Positions 53,250 to 62,489 of a stretch of 64,000 bases of DNA are shown in pieces. The DNA is from an uncultured Clostridia bacterium (GTDB lineage Bacteria > Bacillota > Clostridia > Christensenellales > CAG-314). The stretch spans positions 1 through 64,000 of the forward strand of contig CAKPYT010000040.1 of NCBI GenBank assembly GCA_934203075.1. The letters are read 5' to 3'. The notes below the pieces were generated by a model, which saw nothing but the letters and a program-made list of their open reading frames with translations, had not been told where the DNA came from and did no database searches. Position 1 is the first letter of the stretch. The number at the start of each line of letters is the position of its first letter. Made by a program: the position numbers and the translations under genes.

Positions 53250-53549
53250 GAGCGTAAGGGATTTTGCGGGTATTTTTGCCCACGAAAACGATATCTTTTT
53301 GCCTCTTTTCCGGGGAAGTTCTTTTCGAACCTCGTTTCCCGTGGTATAATAAAACAAACGGGGAAAGCGTAAACGTTTTTCGACCGGCGCGGGCGCGTCG
53401 GGGCAGAAATGAAAATACAGGGCCCCGCGGCCGGGGGAAGCCTCGCGGGAGAGGGAACACGGCAACGAGGGCTTTCGGAATCGACGGGTTCTTTTGGAAA
53501 GAGAAAAACGCCGAAACGGTTTTTACGGAACGAAACGAAGGAAAGAAAA
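53250..53549. other. Divergent region between the ncRNA and the alcohol dehydrogenase gene
   Basis: 300 bases. A TATAAT with extended TGG at 53345-53350 is the likely -10 for the dehydrogenase; no good -35 was found. The remaining leader of about 190 bases shows no recognised element. Confidence 0.45.
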
Positions 53550-54803
53550 ATGAAAAACGCATTGATTTGCAGGTTGTATCAGAAGATAATGTACGTTGCG
53601 GAATTTTTGATTCCATGGCGGCAGCCCCGGTTGCTGACGGGCGAGGGAGCGTTGCTGAAATTGCCGATGGTCATTGCGCAAAGCGGCGTGCACAGCGTGC
53701 TGATCGTGACGGATCGCGGGCTGATGGATTTGGGGCTGGTTTCGCCCTTGCTCGATGCGCTGCAGCGGGAAGGGATTGCCTATTGCGTGTACGATAAAGT
53801 CGTGCCGAATCCAACCGTGACGAACGTGGAAGAAGCGACGAAATTGTTTTATGAGGGAAAGTGCGCCGCAATCGTAGCGTTCGGCGGCGGCTCTCCGATG
53901 GATTGCGCCAAAGGCGTAGGGGCCCGCATTGCCCGCCCCAAAAAGTCGATTCAAAAAATGCGCGGCGTGCTGAAAATCCGCAAAAAAATTCCGACGTTGT
54001 ACGCGGTGCCGACAACCAGCGGCACGGGAAGCGAAACGACGCTTGCCGCCGTAGTGACGGATGCGGAAAAGAATTTTAAATTTGCGGTGAACGATCCCGT
54101 GCTGATCCCTTCCGTCGCCGTGTTGGATCCGATGCTGACGGTCGGCTTGCCGCCGTCGATTACCGCTGCCACGGGGATGGATGCTCTTTGCCACGCGGTG
54201 GAAGCGTATATCGGCAGGTCAAACACACGCTCCACCAAACGGAATGCGGAAGAAGCCGTGCGATTGATTGCGCAAAACCTGGTGGAAACGTACCGAAACG
54301 GAAAAAACGTTCCGGCGCGCGCCGCCATGCAGAAAGCATCGTACCTGGCAGGGCTGGCCTTTACGCGCGCTTACGTGGGGTACGTGCACGCCATCGCCCA
54401 CAGTCTTGGCGGAAAGTACGGCATTGCGCACGGGTTGGCGAATGCGGTTCTATTGCCGCACGTATTAAAGGCTTACGGTAAAAGTGCCGAAAAGAAGTTG
54501 GCAAAACTGGCAGATGTGGCGGGCGTCGGCACGGCAGAGGCAAATCAAAAGCAAAAAGCACGGGATTTTATTGCGTGGCTGACGCGTCTGAACGAAGAAA
54601 TGCACCTGCCGGCTGCGTTTGAACAGATTCGGGAAGAGGATCTGGAAGAGTTGTCCGCGCATGCCGAACGGGAGGCAAATCCGCTGTATCCGGTGCCGAA
54701 AGAGATGGGCAAGGAGGATTTAAAAAAGATCTATCGAGCGGTGATGTGCCCTGCGCGGGAAACCGCGAAAGCGGTTGGAGGCCAGAACGAAGAACTTCTG
54801 TGA
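53550..54803 (+). CDS. Iron-containing alcohol dehydrogenase
   Basis: 417 residues. The nucleotide-binding signature GGGSPMDCAKG is at about residues 113-123. The metal ligands are carried by DALCHAVEAYI and by HAIAHSLGGKYGIAHGLANA, with the usual spaced histidines near 264-296. The ATG at 53550 follows AAGGAAAGAAAA; a longer frame from 53409 would add a GC-rich, non-family N-terminus. The substrate is probably a short alcohol or aldehyde in fermentation; this is inferred from the family only. Confidence 0.9.
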   Translation: MKNALICRLYQKIMYVAEFLIPWRQPRLLTGEGALLKLPMVIAQSGVHSVLIVTDRGLMDLGLVSPLLDALQREGIAYCVYDKVVPNPTVTNVEEATKLFYEGKCAAIVAFGGGSPMDCAKGVGARIARPKKSIQKMRGVLKIRKKIPTLYAVPTTSGTGSETTLAAVVTDAEKNFKFAVNDPVLIPSVAVLDPMLTVGLPPSITAATGMDALCHAVEAYIGRSNTRSTKRNAEEAVRLIAQNLVETYRNGKNVPARAAMQKASYLAGLAFTRAYVGYVHAIAHSLGGKYGIAHGLANAVLLPHVLKAYGKSAEKKLAKLADVAGVGTAEANQKQKARDFIAWLTRLNEEMHLPAAFEQIREEDLEELSAHAEREANPLYPVPKEMGKEDLKKIYRAVMCPARETAKAVGGQNEELL

Positions 54804-54838
54804 AGCGAAAGAAAAAGGGGGAAAGATTCTCCCTGTAG

Positions 54839-54867
54839 TTGACGGGCTCGTTCGTTTTTGCTACAAT
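54839..54867 (+). promoter_or_regulatory. Promoter of upp
   Basis: TTGACG (54839-54844), a 17-base spacer and TACAAT (54862-54867). Confidence 0.75.
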
Positions 54868-54937
54868 AGTTCGGATGTAGCAGGTGCCTCTATTTTGCGA
54901 CGAGAGCGCAAGGAACGCTTGCACACGAAGGAGAACA

Positions 54938-55573
54938 ATGGAAACTGAAAACGTTATGATTTTCAATCATCCGCTGATTAACCACAAAATTGCTATTTTG
55001 CGCGACAAAGAAACCAGCATGAAAGAATTTCGCGAGATCGTGGAAGAAATCGCATCCATCATGGCTTACGAAGCGTTTCGCGACGCACCGACCAAACAGG
55101 TGGAAGTGGAAACTCCTCTGGAAAAAACGACCCAAACCGTGCTGCAGGAGGATAAAATCGTCATCGTGCCGATTTTACGTGCAGGCCTCGGGATGGTGAA
55201 CGGAATTCACACCGTGCTGCCGAACGCGCGCGTCGGGCACATCGGAATGTATCGGGACGAAGAAACGATGCAGCCCAAAGAGTATTATGCAAAATTTCCG
55301 GATCACATCGAGGATAAAATCGTCGTTTTGCTGGATCCCATGCTGGCCACGGGCGGCAGCGCCTGTGCGGCAATTCAGGCACTGAAAGACCGCGGTGTCA
55401 AACACATTAAACTGATGAGCATCATCGGCGCGCCGGAAGGCATCAAAAAGGTGCACGAAACGCATCCGGATGCACAGGTCTACGTCGCAACGCTGGACCG
55501 CGGGCTGAACAGCCATTGTTACATCGTGCCGGGCCTGGGAGATGCGGGGGACCGTATTTTCGGAACGAAATAA
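54938..55573 (+). CDS. upp: Uracil phosphoribosyltransferase
   Basis: 211 residues. It makes UMP from uracil and PRPP. The family signature VVLLDPMLATGGSACAAI is at about residues 128-145, and PILRAGLGMVNGI near 76-88. The C-terminal RGLNSHCYIVPGLGDAGDR block is complete. GAAGGAGAAC precedes the ATG. The leader of about 65 bases has a hairpin GCAAG/CTTGC (54908-54922). It works with uraA downstream. Confidence 0.96.
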   Translation: METENVMIFNHPLINHKIAILRDKETSMKEFREIVEEIASIMAYEAFRDAPTKQVEVETPLEKTTQTVLQEDKIVIVPILRAGLGMVNGIHTVLPNARVGHIGMYRDEETMQPKEYYAKFPDHIEDKIVVLLDPMLATGGSACAAIQALKDRGVKHIKLMSIIGAPEGIKKVHETHPDAQVYVATLDRGLNSHCYIVPGLGDAGDRIFGTK

Positions 55574-55599
55574 CTTACGATAAGAAAATATGCAACGAA

Positions 55600-55638
55600 A
55601 GAAAAACACCGGACGGATGGATCCCCCGGTGTTTTTTG
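55600..55638 (+). terminator. Terminator of upp
   Basis: AAAAACACCGG (55602-55612) pairs with CCGGTGTTTTT (55626-55636) around a 13-base loop, followed by T. Confidence 0.8.
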
Positions 55639-55965
55639 TTACCAAAGAGGCAGGAGGGGAGGGGCGTTTTCCTTGTTGCCGGGTGCCGGCAAACCGATCC
55701 GTCGGAGGGGCGGCGGCTCGCATCGGGGGAACGGATTGGATAAGTTCGGTATCGCACGAGGGTTCGGAGGGGATCGGTCGTGCAATTTTTCGGGAGGAGT
55801 AATCGTTTCGGAAAGCGCAATTTGTTTCGGGAAGCCTTTCCGTTCCGTGTCCCGTTCTCCGTTGTCTTTTATAAAAATGTATCGAAGTTGGATTGTTTCA
55901 AACTTTCGATACAAGAGTAAAATTTTATAACTATCGGAAAACTTCCGGAAAACCGGAACTTTTAG
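55639..55965. other. Intergenic region, no gene supported
   Basis: About 325 bases between upp and the uraA promoter. Open frames on both strands show no family; nothing else was recognised. Confidence 0.5.
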
Positions 55966-55994
55966 TTGACAGGGGAAGGGAAGGAGCGTATACT
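55966..55994 (+). promoter_or_regulatory. Promoter of uraA
   Basis: TTGACA (55966-55971), a 17-base spacer and TATACT (55989-55994), close to the sigma-A consensus. Confidence 0.85.
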
Positions 55995-56010
55995 ATACTT
56001 GAAGTTTTAA

Positions 56011-56093
56011 GCAGGTGCAGAGACGCCGGCAAAGTTCTTACCGTTGCAATAAATTTGTAATTGTTGGTCTTGCCGCGCGGCAAGACTTTTTTT
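56011..56093 (+). promoter_or_regulatory. Leader attenuator of uraA, PyrR-like
   Basis: GTCTTGCCGC/GCGGCAAGAC (56067-56086) is a strong terminator followed by T7. Upstream, GGTG-CAGAGA-CGCC (56014-56027) forms a hairpin whose hexaloop fits CNGNGA, the loop of PyrR binding sites, above a purine mismatch. CGGCAAAG (56027-56034) can pair with CTTGCCG (56069-56075), which would break the terminator, so an antiterminator is possible. The stem flanks do not fit the strict PyrR consensus. Confidence 0.5.
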
Positions 56094-56141
56094 GTGCCGC
56101 TTGAAACGACGTAATAAACTTATACAAGGAGATGTAAGATT

Positions 56142-57536
56142 ATGGAACTGGTTTACAAAGTAAACGACAAGCCGTCTTTCGGCAAAGTGATCGTATTCGC
56201 ATTGCAACAGTTGCTGGCCATTCTGGCGGCAACCATCGCAGTGCCGGCGGCCATCAACGGCGGGAAAGTGCTCCCGGCCGATTTCGTACCGATGTCTCAA
56301 TCGGCGGCGCTGTTCGGCGCGGGCGTGGGCACCATCGTGTACCTGCTCTTTACCAAATTCCGCAGCCCGGTATTTTTAGGGTCCTCTTTTGCCTTCCTCG
56401 GCAGTATGGCGGCGGCTTTTGCCGGTGCGGCAACAAGTTCGCTCGGGTACCTCGGGTTGATCATCGGTGCGGCTTTTGCCGGCATCGTGTATGTGATCAT
56501 CGCACTCGTGGTGAAGTTTGCGGGCACCGGCTGGGTGGATAAACTGATGCCCCCGGTGGTCATCGGCCCCACCGTTGCAATCATCGGTTTGTCTCTGGCG
56601 GGCAATGCGGTCGGCGATCTGATGAAAGGAAACGTTTTCCATGTCGTGAGCGGCGAAACGGTGATGAATTGCTCTCCCTACGTTGCGCTCGTCTGCGGGC
56701 TGGTAACGTTGGCCGTCACGATTATCTGCTCGGTATACGGCAAAAAAATGACGAAAATGATTCCGTTCATTCTCGGGATCGTGGCAGGCTACGTGGTCGC
56801 GACGATCTTCACCCTTATCGGGAACGCTGCGGATCTTCCCGCATTGCAAATCATCGACTTCAGCAAATTCGCCAATATGGAATGGATCCCGAATTTCTCC
56901 TTCCTGCAGGCGTTCAAGGGCGACTTCGGCGGCGCAAACATCGGGTCCTACGTCATCACGATTGCGGTTGCCTACGTGCCTGTGGCATTCGTGGTCTTTG
57001 CGGAACATATTGCGGACCATAAAAACCTGTCCTCCATCATCGGGACCGACCTGACGAAGGATCCGGGTCTCTGCCGCACGCTTCTTGGCGACGGCGTCGG
57101 CTCCATTGTCGGTGCGGTGTTCGGCGGTTGCCCCAATACCACCTACGGCGAATCGGTCGGCTGTGTGGCAATCAGCGGAAACGCCTCGGTTGTGACGATT
57201 CTTGCAACGGCGGTTCTGGCAATCCTGGCTTCCTTTGTAGGTCCTTTCGTAACCTTCCTGGCAACCATCCCCAGCTGCGTCATGGGCGGCGTATGCATGG
57301 CATTGTACGGGTTCATTGCGGTGTCCGGTCTCAAAATGCTGCAACCCGTAGATCTGAACGACAACCGCAACCTGTTCGTAGCGTCCGTCATTCTGATTAC
57401 CGGCATCGGCGGAATGAAGCTGGTTTTCGGTAGCGTAACCATCACTTCCGTAGCCTGCGCGCTGATCCTCGGAATCCTCACGAACCTTCTGGTAAACTGC
57501 AAAAAGAAGGAGAAAAAGGAAAGCGAACAAGCGTAA
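56142..57536 (+). CDS. uraA: Uracil permease (NCS2 family)
   Basis: 464 residues with about fourteen membrane helices. The NCS2 signature lies in FAEHIADHKNLSSIIGTDL (about residues 287-305), followed by GGCPNTTYGESVG, the UraA-type substrate motif. The N-terminus FALQQLLAILAATIAVP matches the uracil:H+ symporter branch. AAGGAGATGTAAG precedes the ATG. With upp it forms uracil salvage; the leader in front suggests control by pyrimidine level. Confidence 0.94.
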   Translation: MELVYKVNDKPSFGKVIVFALQQLLAILAATIAVPAAINGGKVLPADFVPMSQSAALFGAGVGTIVYLLFTKFRSPVFLGSSFAFLGSMAAAFAGAATSSLGYLGLIIGAAFAGIVYVIIALVVKFAGTGWVDKLMPPVVIGPTVAIIGLSLAGNAVGDLMKGNVFHVVSGETVMNCSPYVALVCGLVTLAVTIICSVYGKKMTKMIPFILGIVAGYVVATIFTLIGNAADLPALQIIDFSKFANMEWIPNFSFLQAFKGDFGGANIGSYVITIAVAYVPVAFVVFAEHIADHKNLSSIIGTDLTKDPGLCRTLLGDGVGSIVGAVFGGCPNTTYGESVGCVAISGNASVVTILATAVLAILASFVGPFVTFLATIPSCVMGGVCMALYGFIAVSGLKMLQPVDLNDNRNLFVASVILITGIGGMKLVFGSVTITSVACALILGILTNLLVNCKKKEKKESEQA

Positions 57537-57551
57537 TTCCGAACAGATTAA

Positions 57552-57590
57552 AATCAAAACCGTCGAATCCCGTTTCGGCGGTTTTTGTTT
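57552..57590 (+). terminator. Terminator of uraA
   Basis: AAAACCGTCGAA / TTCGGCGGTTTT with loop near TCCCG, followed by TG. Confidence 0.7.
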
Positions 57591-57778
57591 TGCACAGCGC
57601 TTGCCCTCCTGTGGCGCCGGGCAGAACGGCGTTTCCCCAAAGCGTATCGGGCCCGTTCCCAAACAGTTTTGTGTGCATGGGAAACGGCAGCCAGAAGTCC
57701 TGTTTCGTGCAGGCGGGCAGCGGGGCGGCCTAAAATTTTGCCGCAGCGGAAAACCCGCAAAGCAAAAAGAAGTGCGTC

Positions 57779-57808
57779 TTGACAAACCGACTTTTCAAAG
57801 AGTATAAT
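57779..57808 (+). promoter_or_regulatory. Promoter of the cytidylate-kinase-like gene
   Basis: TTGACA (57779-57784), an 18-base spacer and TATAAT (57803-57808). Confidence 0.8.
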
Positions 57809-57877
57809 AAAAATAGTTAAAACGTTTGCGAAAAGCAGACGACAGCGCGTCGTTTCGGCGCATCACGGAGGCATCAC

Positions 57878-58531
57878 ATGAAAACGGTAATCACGATTGG
57901 CAGACAATACGGCAGTGGCGGAAGAATGATCGGCAAAATGTTGGCGGAATCGCTCGGCATTCCTTTTTACGATAAAGAGCTCATCACTTTTGCGGCGGAA
58001 CACAGCGGCTTGCACGAAGACGTGTTGAAAAAGGTGGATGAAGTGCCGTCCAATAATTTCTTATACCGATTCACCGGCGGATACGTCGGCAGGGTGGCCG
58101 GCAACGTGGAGCAGCCCCTGAACGATAAAGTTTTTGTCTCCATGACGAAAGCCATTCGGGAGTTGGCCTCAGAATCGTGCGTCATCGTAGGGCGCTGCGG
58201 CAACTACGTTCTGCGGGATAACCCAAATGCGTTGAACGTGTTTATTTACGGCGATCAGGCGGATCGTATCGCAAAAGTATGTCGGACCGAACACGTTTCG
58301 GAAGCAAAGTCAAAGGAATTGATACGAAAAACGGATCGGGCGCGTGCTTCTTATTGCCGCTTGTATACCGACCGGAAATGGGGAGAAAGAGAAAGTTACG
58401 ACGTGCTGATGAACAGCAGTGTGTTGGGCTACGAGGGCACGGCGGCCGCTCTGAAAAAGATCGTGGAAGAAAAAGAGCAGAAGATACCGGAAAACGAAAG
58501 CAAAACGAGCGATGCCGGCGAACAGCAATAG
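57878..58531 (+). CDS. Cytidylate kinase-like family protein
   Basis: 217 residues. A P-loop variant is at the N-terminus (TIGRQYGSGGRMIGK, about residues 5-19), as in the cytidylate-kinase-like family (PF13189), which is distinct from Cmk. SCVIVGRCGNYVL and FIYGDQADRI are later family blocks. The C-terminus is charged and probably disordered. The substrate is uncertain. CGGAGGCATCAC precedes the ATG. Confidence 0.85.
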   Translation: MKTVITIGRQYGSGGRMIGKMLAESLGIPFYDKELITFAAEHSGLHEDVLKKVDEVPSNNFLYRFTGGYVGRVAGNVEQPLNDKVFVSMTKAIRELASESCVIVGRCGNYVLRDNPNALNVFIYGDQADRIAKVCRTEHVSEAKSKELIRKTDRARASYCRLYTDRKWGERESYDVLMNSSVLGYEGTAAALKKIVEEKEQKIPENESKTSDAGEQQ

Positions 58532-58624
58532 AACGCCCCGGGCTCAGGAGCGACAGCGGAAAGCGTGCTGCAGTACGAAGGAATCGGCATTCGGGCAGAG
58601 TGTGCCTGCCGTAAGGAAAGAGAA

Positions 58625-58663
58625 TTACGACGAAACGGAATACCGTTTCGTCGTTTTTTTGTG
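58625..58663 (+). terminator. Terminator of the cytidylate-kinase-like gene
   Basis: ACGACGAAACGG / CCGTTTCGTCGT with a short loop, followed by T7, about 100 bases after the stop. Confidence 0.85.
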
Positions 58664-58811
58664 TTTTAACGTATCGTTTTGATCCATCCCGCCGGGAGGG
58701 GTTGCCGTGTGCGGGCAAGGCGGCATTTTTTAGGAAAGCGATCCTCCGCCGCAGCGGCAGGATTTTCTCAAAACGGTGAGATTCCGGAAGGCGGCAAAAC
58801 GGGAGAAGGGC

Positions 58812-58842
58812 GTAAAAAGGCAACCGAAAAAATCGGTTGCCG
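58812..58842 (-). terminator. Terminator of the DUF4434-like lipoprotein gene
   Basis: GGCAACCGA / TCGGTTGCC (58819-58827 with 58833-58841); on the minus strand it is followed by T5. Confidence 0.7.
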
Positions 58843-58928
58843 AAAAGTCTTTCCGTCGGTCGCACGCACGTGCAAAGGCTGCAAATTCTTCGTGCGTTCG
58901 CGTCATCTTCTTGCAGGGGGTGCGGTCA

Positions 58929-60440
58929 TCAGGAATTTTCCTGCGGAAGATAAGGCGCTTCATCACACAGGAAGTTGAAGTAGAGCAGTTCTTCCAGAGT
59001 ATTTGGCAGGGCGTAGTAGTAGTAACGTGTAAAAAGAACGGTCGCTCCCAAAGATTTTGCGCTTTCCGTCTGATTGATCAGTCGGTTTGCCGTTACGGTG
59101 TGGCTGTCGTCCGCAAAAATTTCCAGCACGGCGCCGAGCGTCGTTTTTCCCTTGCAGGCAAGGTAAAAGCCTTGCAGATAATTTTGCGAGCGGCTCCGGA
59201 CCGCTTCGGTGTACAAAGCGTTTGCGGTGGAGAAGTAATCCAACGGGGCAACGATATCCGTTTCGGAAAGGCCTGCCTTTTCCAGGATCAGTTCCCATTG
59301 TTTTTGAATGGTACCCTGTGTCGATTTGTTGGCGCTGTACACGGTGGGGCAGATCAGCAGCGGCAAGGCCGGGTCAATGGCGTTCAAGGCCGTTTTGACG
59401 GTGCTGAGGTAGTTTCCCCAAAGAGGGGAAACGTCGTCTACCTGCAATTGGTGCAGGCTGTATAGTTGCGTCGGAACGTACCAACCGGCAAAAACGTCGC
59501 GATAGGCGGCGTATTTTGCATAAATTTCGCGGGCAAGGGCGGCGTTCAGGTTCGCTTCCTCCTTCAGCCACGCTTCGTCAAACGCGTTGGAGAGGTCCGG
59601 CATGCGGGGAACGTACGAAAGCCCCACAAAAACTTTCATTCCCGTTGTTTTTGCCGCAGAAAGGAAACGTTCCAGAACGGAGGCATAACGGCTCATCGAT
59701 TCTCTTTCCGTATCGAAATAGGCAATTTTGTCGTCATACCAGCTGAATTCAAACACAATCCCGGCGTATCCTGCCGTTTGCAGATGTCGCAGCGTTGCCA
59801 GCACTTCCGCTTCGTCCGCCATGCGAAAATCGTACGGATCGATGAATTCGTAGGAGGCAGAATGGGTTGCCGTCGTTTGCGGCGCAGCCATAGCCTTGCG
59901 ATAGTTTTCTGTGGCGGAGGGGTCGTTTTGCGCAAGCTCCCGCACAAACGTCCGCACTGCGTCGATTTCGCTGCGCTGTGCCGTCGGTGCGAGGGAGAAT
60001 TGTATATCGGCCGTCTGCTCCAGAAAAATTTGCCGTTGCGCTTCCGTCAGTGCGGTAATGGCAGCATAGCATTGCTGCGCCGCTTTCAGGTTGCCGAAAT
60101 AATCGGCAGTGCGCACGAGGGATAGCAGCGCCTCCTGTGCCGTGCCTTCGGGCGATTGCATCAGCGAGGAAAAATAAGTCTTCGAAAGGCTCAGCATTTC
60201 GTCATAGTGCGTTTGCAGCAGGGCGTCCTGTTCGGATTCTTTTGCGTTCAGCACTTCTTTGGTGACGGAGTTCAGATAGGTATCCAGTTCCTCCCGAAGC
60301 GGCTCGTCCGCAAACGTTTTCAAAAAGGAAAGACGACTTAACACGTCGTATTTATAGTAGATGTTTTCCGTTGCGGTGCACCCCGCCAGAGAGCAGAGTG
60401 CAAGTAAAAGGCAAAGCGTTGTGATTAAAAACTTTTTCAT
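58929..60440 (-). CDS. Lipoprotein with DUF4434-like TIM-barrel domain
   Basis: 503 residues. The signal peptide ends in the lipobox LCSLAGC (Cys21). A helical N-terminal domain (about 25-190) is followed by a barrel-like domain (about 195-500) with GIVFEFSWYDDKIAYF, TGMKVFVGLSYVPRMPDL, FAGWYVPTQLYSL and a TDIVAPLDYFS segment. These fit DUF4434-type glycosidase-like barrels. The tryptophans and aspartates suggest a carbohydrate-related role; catalysis is not shown. No ribosome binding site stands out. Confidence 0.65.
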   Translation of the reverse strand: MKKFLITTLCLLLALCSLAGCTATENIYYKYDVLSRLSFLKTFADEPLREELDTYLNSVTKEVLNAKESEQDALLQTHYDEMLSLSKTYFSSLMQSPEGTAQEALLSLVRTADYFGNLKAAQQCYAAITALTEAQRQIFLEQTADIQFSLAPTAQRSEIDAVRTFVRELAQNDPSATENYRKAMAAPQTTATHSASYEFIDPYDFRMADEAEVLATLRHLQTAGYAGIVFEFSWYDDKIAYFDTERESMSRYASVLERFLSAAKTTGMKVFVGLSYVPRMPDLSNAFDEAWLKEEANLNAALAREIYAKYAAYRDVFAGWYVPTQLYSLHQLQVDDVSPLWGNYLSTVKTALNAIDPALPLLICPTVYSANKSTQGTIQKQWELILEKAGLSETDIVAPLDYFSTANALYTEAVRSRSQNYLQGFYLACKGKTTLGAVLEIFADDSHTVTANRLINQTESAKSLGATVLFTRYYYYALPNTLEELLYFNFLCDEAPYLPQENS

Positions 60441-60586
60441 ACGCTCATTATAACATACTTTCCGAAATGTACAAGAAAACGCGTCGGAAAATCCGAAATA
60501 CTCCGAAATAGTTTCGGAAAGGGGGTTCCGGAAAGAAAAAACGCGATAAAAAACGAAAAACGCTGCAAAAAAGGGCGAGAAATCGC

Positions 60587-60615
60587 TTGACGAGGCACCT
60601 GCCGTGTGGTAGAGT
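60587..60615 (+). promoter_or_regulatory. Promoter of the S10 operon
   Basis: TTGACG (60587-60592), a 17-base spacer and TAGAGT (60610-60615). A second TATATA lies at 60615-60620. Confidence 0.55.
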
Positions 60616-60621
60616 ATATAG

Positions 60622-60875
60622 GCTGCGGATTTGGGATGACGCAGGAGGTTACTTTAACATAAGATAACTTCTGCCGACAAGGTCCGAAAAATAAAATCGG
60701 GCGCCCGACGAAATAAAAGCAAAAACGCGGACAAGTGCCTTCCGGGGTTGACATAGGGAAAGGCAAACTACCGCATTTGTACAAGCACCTGGTGCTTTTT
60801 ATTAAAAACGCAGTTTGACACACACGGAGTCGTTGTCAAGGTCGGGAAATCTAATGTTAAAAAGGAGTAAACAAC
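60622..60875 (+). promoter_or_regulatory. Structured leader of the S10 operon
   Basis: About 255 bases before rpsJ. GCAGGAGGTTA (60641-60651) pairs with TAACTTCTGC (60665-60674). AAGCACC/GGTGCTT followed by T3 (60783-60800) resembles a small attenuator. No known ribosomal leader class was recognised with certainty. Confidence 0.4.
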
Positions 60876-61184
60876 ATGGCAAGCCAAAAGATCAGAATCA
60901 AATTGAAATCTTATGACCATACGCTGGTAGATCTGTCTGCGGAAAAGATTGTGGAAACCGCCAAAAAAATGGGTTCGAAAGTTTCCGGTCCGATCCCGCT
61001 GCCTACGGAGAAGGAAGTCGTCACGATTTTGCGTTCTCCTCATAAGTATAAGGATTCTCGCGAGCAGTTCGAAATGAGAACGCACAAAAGACTGATTGAT
61101 ATCTACAGCCCCAACGCAAAAACGGTGGATAGTTTAACCAAACTGGATCTTCCCGCCGGTGTAGACATCAACATTAAATTGTAA
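60876..61184 (+). CDS. rpsJ: 30S ribosomal protein S10
   Basis: 102 residues, with typical start [20 protein letters not shown] and the C-terminal [19 protein letters not shown] block. AAAAAGGAGTAAACAAC precedes the ATG. It is the first gene of the S10 operon. Confidence 0.97.
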   Translation: MASQKIRIKLKSYDHTLVDLSAEKIVETAKKMGSKVSGPIPLPTEKEVVTILRSPHKYKDSREQFEMRTHKRLIDIYSPNAKTVDSLTKLDLPAGVDINIKL

Positions 61185-61209
61185 AACCATACGGAGGTGA
61201 ACTTTATCG

Positions 61210-61842
61210 ATGAATAAAGCAATCATTGGAAAAAAATTGGGAATGACGCAGGTTTTCCTGGCAGACGGTACGATGGTGCCCTGCACGGTAGTATTGGCAG
61301 GCCCCTGCAAGGTCGTTCAGAAGAAAACCGTCGAAAGAGACGGCTACGAAGCGATTCAACTGGGTTTTGACAGCGTAAAAGAAAGCAAGCTGACCAAACC
61401 GGAACTGGGTCATCTGAAAAAGGCAAACGCGGAACCTCTCAAAGTATTGAAGGAATTCCGCATGCAGGACACGGCAGCATACGAAGTGGGCGCCGTGGTA
61501 AGCTGCGACGTGTTCGGCGAAAACGATTTCGTCGACGTAACGGGTACTTCCAAAGGGCACGGTTATACCGGTGTTATCAAACGTTGGAATCAACATCGTC
61601 TGAAGGAAACGCACGGTGTAGGCCCCGTACACAGAGAAGTCGGTTCCATGGGCCCGATCTCCACGCCGTCCCGCGTTATGCCGGGGAAACACCTGGCAGG
61701 GCATTACGGTGTAGACCAGGTAACCGTGCTGAATCTTAAGGTCGTAAAAGTCGATACGACGCGCAACGTGCTGATGATTAAAGGTGCAATCCCCGGGCCG
61801 ACCGGCAGCATCGTAACCATCCGCAACGCTGTAAAGAAATAA
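61210..61842 (+). CDS. rplC: 50S ribosomal protein L3
   Basis: 210 residues. The start AIIGKKLGMTQVFLADG, the SKGHGYTGVIKRW loop and the MPGKHLAGHYG block identify L3. ACGGAGGTGAACTT precedes the ATG. Confidence 0.97.
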   Translation: MNKAIIGKKLGMTQVFLADGTMVPCTVVLAGPCKVVQKKTVERDGYEAIQLGFDSVKESKLTKPELGHLKKANAEPLKVLKEFRMQDTAAYEVGAVVSCDVFGENDFVDVTGTSKGHGYTGVIKRWNQHRLKETHGVGPVHREVGSMGPISTPSRVMPGKHLAGHYGVDQVTVLNLKVVKVDTTRNVLMIKGAIPGPTGSIVTIRNAVKK

Positions 61843-61862
61843 GGTGAAAAGGAGTTACATCT

Positions 61863-62489
61863 ATGCAAAGCAAAGTTTTTGATATGAAGGCCAACGAGGT
61901 CGGCGTCATCGAACTGAACGACCAAGTGTTCGGGCAGGAATACAATGAGGCTCTGATTCACCAAGTTGTCGTTGCACAAATGGCAAATAAAAGACAGGGC
62001 ACCAAGAGCACGCTCACCCGTACGGAAGTGCGCGGCGGCGGCATCAAACCCTGGAGACAAAAAGGCACCGGCAGAGCCCGTCAGGGAAGCACCCGTGCAC
62101 CGCAATGGATCAAGGGCGGCGTGGTATTCGCACCGAAGCCGCGCGATTTCAGCAAAAAGGTAAACCAACGCGCGAAAACGGAAGCATTGAAGAGCGCTCT
62201 CAGTTATAAAGCGGCAAACAAAGAAATGATCGTTTTGGATAAGGTCGAACTTGCGGAAGCGAAAACCAAATATATGGCAGAGCTTCTGAAAAACTTCAAC
62301 CTTGGCAAAAAGACGTTGCTGGTGGTCGGTTCTCATAACGACGACGTGGTTCTGGCAAGCAGAAATCTGCAGGAACTTACCGTTTGCGTCAGCGATCTGC
62401 TGAACGTTTACGACGTGGTAGCAAACGCTACGCTGCTTGTAACCGCAGACGCAGTGAAGAATATCGAGGAGGCATACGCAGAATACTGA
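61863..62489 (+). CDS. rplD: 50S ribosomal protein L4
   Basis: 208 residues. The extended loop KRQGTKSTLTRTEVRGGG and PWRQKGTGRARQGSTRAP are characteristic of L4. It ends AEAYAEY and its stop codon overlaps the first codon of rplW. AAAAGGAGTTACATCT precedes the ATG. Confidence 0.97.
   Translation: MQSKVFDMKANEVGVIELNDQVFGQEYNEALIHQVVVAQMANKRQGTKSTLTRTEVRGGGIKPWRQKGTGRARQGSTRAPQWIKGGVVFAPKPRDFSKKVNQRAKTEALKSALSYKAANKEMIVLDKVELAEAKTKYMAELLKNFNLGKKTLLVVGSHNDDVVLASRNLQELTVCVSDLLNVYDVVANATLLVTADAVKNIEEAYAEY

Noticed and set aside
54877..56020. Shared AGCAGGTGC near the starts of upp and uraA transcripts
   Set aside because: A nine-base match without shared structure around it; the same eight bases occur in reverse in the S10 promoter region, so chance is likely.
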